A stretch of DNA of 64,000 nt from Xestospongia bergquistia (Eukaryota; Porifera; Demospongiae; Haplosclerida; Petrosiidae), in contig OZ014418.1 in assembly GCA_963965975.1 (NCBI GenBank), positions 384,501-448,500 on the forward strand, written 5' to 3'. How positions within the stretch are numbered: position 1 is the stretch's first letter; each line of letters begins with the position of its first letter. The notes under the pieces are model-generated. The model was not told the DNA's origin. It worked only from the letters and a program-made list of their open reading frames with translations, and did not search any database. The position numbers and the translations under genes are program-made. Shown in pieces: positions 62,601 through 64,000 of this stretch.

Positions 62601-64000
62601 ACAATATCCTTATATTCTTCAATGTATGCCTTAGCATCTTCAATGTTAAACTGGTCCACAACAACTTCTAAATAACTGATATTAATCAGTGTACATTTGT
62701 CACGTACAATATCCAATATATCATTCATTGTTTTTGCATTAGATAACTCTGGCTTTAGTTCAGGGAAACCGAAAAGTAAACTTTTAACTTGTTTTGCAGA
62801 TGTTTGGCTCTTATTAATACAACAAGAGATATTGAAAACAGCTTTTGCAAACTCTCCTCTGATTGATGTAAATGTTGGTGCCATATCCAAAGGTACCAAT
62901 ACTTCTGTTGTAACTAAATTTGGTACAAAATTTCACAAATTATGTATTTGAATTATAAATGTTTATTGAGTGGGTGGATGGACTATGAATACAATAATAT
63001 TCACATATGATAGTTTTTATGCTAGTCACTCATTATAATACATGATAACAAATCTAAGAGGACTTATTCACCTCATCTTAGAGGTGAATATCAAATAATA
63101 TATCCCTCCTATATCTGTTATAATAATTATGTTATATTGACTATACCATCATCTGTTGAAGGTTCTTCATCTTTCTTTTTTCTTTCAATCTCTTTATCTA
63201 TGGACACAATTTTAAATATTCATTAATGTAATTTAATTACTTACTGTAGTCGTTCTGAATAGCTTTAGCTAACACCACATTTTCAGAGAACTTCAATAGA
63301 ACACTAATAAATATCTCCAAGTTATTTGAACTACTACGAACAGCACAACGTACAGCTCTCAACAAGACTACCCTTCTCTCTGACTCACATTTCCTTATAA
63401 ACTCAACACTAGTAAGTGTTTCTTCTGATATTATCATTGGATCTTGTTCACAAAGTAGCCATCCAACACTACTAGGATGATGTAGAGACTTGGACAAAGT
63501 ACCATAATGACAACGAAGAATATCACTAGCAGATTGTTGATAACTACATGTATTTTGAGGAATTGTTGAAATGTCCTCATCTCTTGGAAACTTTTGAGCT
63601 ACACAATTAATGAGAGAAATGTCATCTTTAATTAACAACTGATAACTTACCATATTCATTGAGTAGTTTATCAGCTAATTCTCTTGTCTCTTCAAATTCA
63701 GACAACACTTTAGCTAGTACTTTGATATTCTTGTGATCAGAAGACACTGCATTACGTACAGCAGACAAGAGGGTTCTTCTCTTATTATCAACCTCACCCT
63801 CTAGTGTCTCCACCTCATCAAGGGTCACTTCAGTGATACATCTTTCACTATATAACAGTTGTGACATTTGTGCAGGATATATCAGAACTTGTCCAGCAGA
63901 CTGGATTTGTCCTTCCACTAATAAATAAATCATAAATATCATAATCCTAAGATCATATCATACCTGTTTGAGTGATATTTTCAGCCACATAATTTTCTTC
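59611..64000 (-). CDS. CARD-like twin-domain / coiled-coil protein (5' part outside window)
   Basis: I do not recognise the whole protein. Exons (minus): 63964-64000.., 63651-63917, 63245-63598, 63147-63197, 62237-62913, 62051-62186, 61527-61535, 61367-61465, 60916-61053, 60785-60868, 60550-60657, 60397-60507, 60246-60344, 59897-60013, 59611-59691. The first two full exons each carry a helical domain of about 85 residues ending KRRTLLSAVRNAV / RRVVLLRAVRCAV, an LA-K/D-x-LxNxY end, and the spacing of a CARD/death fold. Exon 62237-62913 is one 226-residue domain (LLFGFPELKPELSNAKTMND, VRLIGIAQETVELVKKRRLI, LIIGPCIIWDINIRD). Then comes a coiled coil built from repeated Lys/Glu exons (KEINALKLAFKEKE, DDLKSILKDKE, KELKSILQEKE). 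Near the end a module recurs (KDDIPIEPEPEVKEK / KDDIPIEQEDKETSS). Nearly all introns are phase 1. Confidence 0.7.
61627..61814. mobile_element. Tc1/mariner-like MITE in an intron
   Basis: Terminal inverted repeats of about 23 bases: TACCATAAATGTTAAAATTT at the left and, reversed, TACCATAAACGTCAAAATTT at the right. Taken as TA-CCATAAA...TTTATGG-TA, the target duplication is TA. Length is 188 bases with no ORF; the inside is rich in AAAATTTTCG and CpG. It lies between exons 62051-62186 and 61527-61535 of the CARD-like gene. The TIR differences are both C to T. Confidence 0.75.

Overview
The window is nuclear DNA of an animal with a very compact, AT-rich genome. Genes lie tens to hundreds of bases apart, most introns are 45-70 bases, and many exons hold one protein module. 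Gene content is metazoan (two Delta-type Notch ligands, an iRhom, a PLEKHH/MAX-1 protein, DRC7, RAD51B). That content, with the short introns and the AT-rich microsatellites, suggests a demosponge such as Amphimedon. The species is an inference from style and gene content, not a match I could run.

Layout. 1-7590: two tandem DSL ligand genes on +; the first is cut by the window edge and the second has about 19 EGF repeats. 7816-24643: a run of small conserved genes, most on alternating strands: SUMF1, SNRPD2, FKBP2, a ZFAND5/6 protein, an unknown protein behind an X-box, PPP2R3C (with an intronless ARF gene inside one intron), the PAPS transporter SLC35B2, a UQCC3/CBP4-like protein, CEBPZOS, zinc transporter SLC30A6, an unknown protein, C6orf120 and SDHAF1. 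24311-28430: a tandem segmental duplication carrying two intact RNase T2 genes and one dead SDHAF1 copy, ending in a 44-base minisatellite. 28870-36957: a cluster of intronless ankyrin-patatin (iPLA2-like) genes: two intact on -, one on + with a single in-frame stop, and one decayed relic.

37365-54954: iRhom (-), DRC7 (+), RAD51B (-) and a large PLEKHH/MAX-1-type PH-MyTH4-FERM gene (+), again in alternating orientation. 54955-59610 is gene-poor, with one MITE and a small LRR gene. 59611-64000 is the 3' part of a large minus-strand gene encoding two CARD-like helical domains, an unnamed middle domain and a coiled-coil tail built from phase-1 symmetric exons.

Recurring themes are head-to-head gene pairs whose start codons are 20-240 bases apart, tail-to-tail pairs with stops as little as 13 bases apart, and CT-rich microsatellites that sit exactly where 3' splice sites need a pyrimidine tract. 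The most notable protein-level observation is an iRhom-like protein that keeps the rhomboid serine motif (GASG) but has lost the catalytic histidine, the opposite of vertebrate iRhoms. Exon joins were worked out by eye from GT/AG sites, reading frame and similarity to remembered families; none was tested against transcripts.
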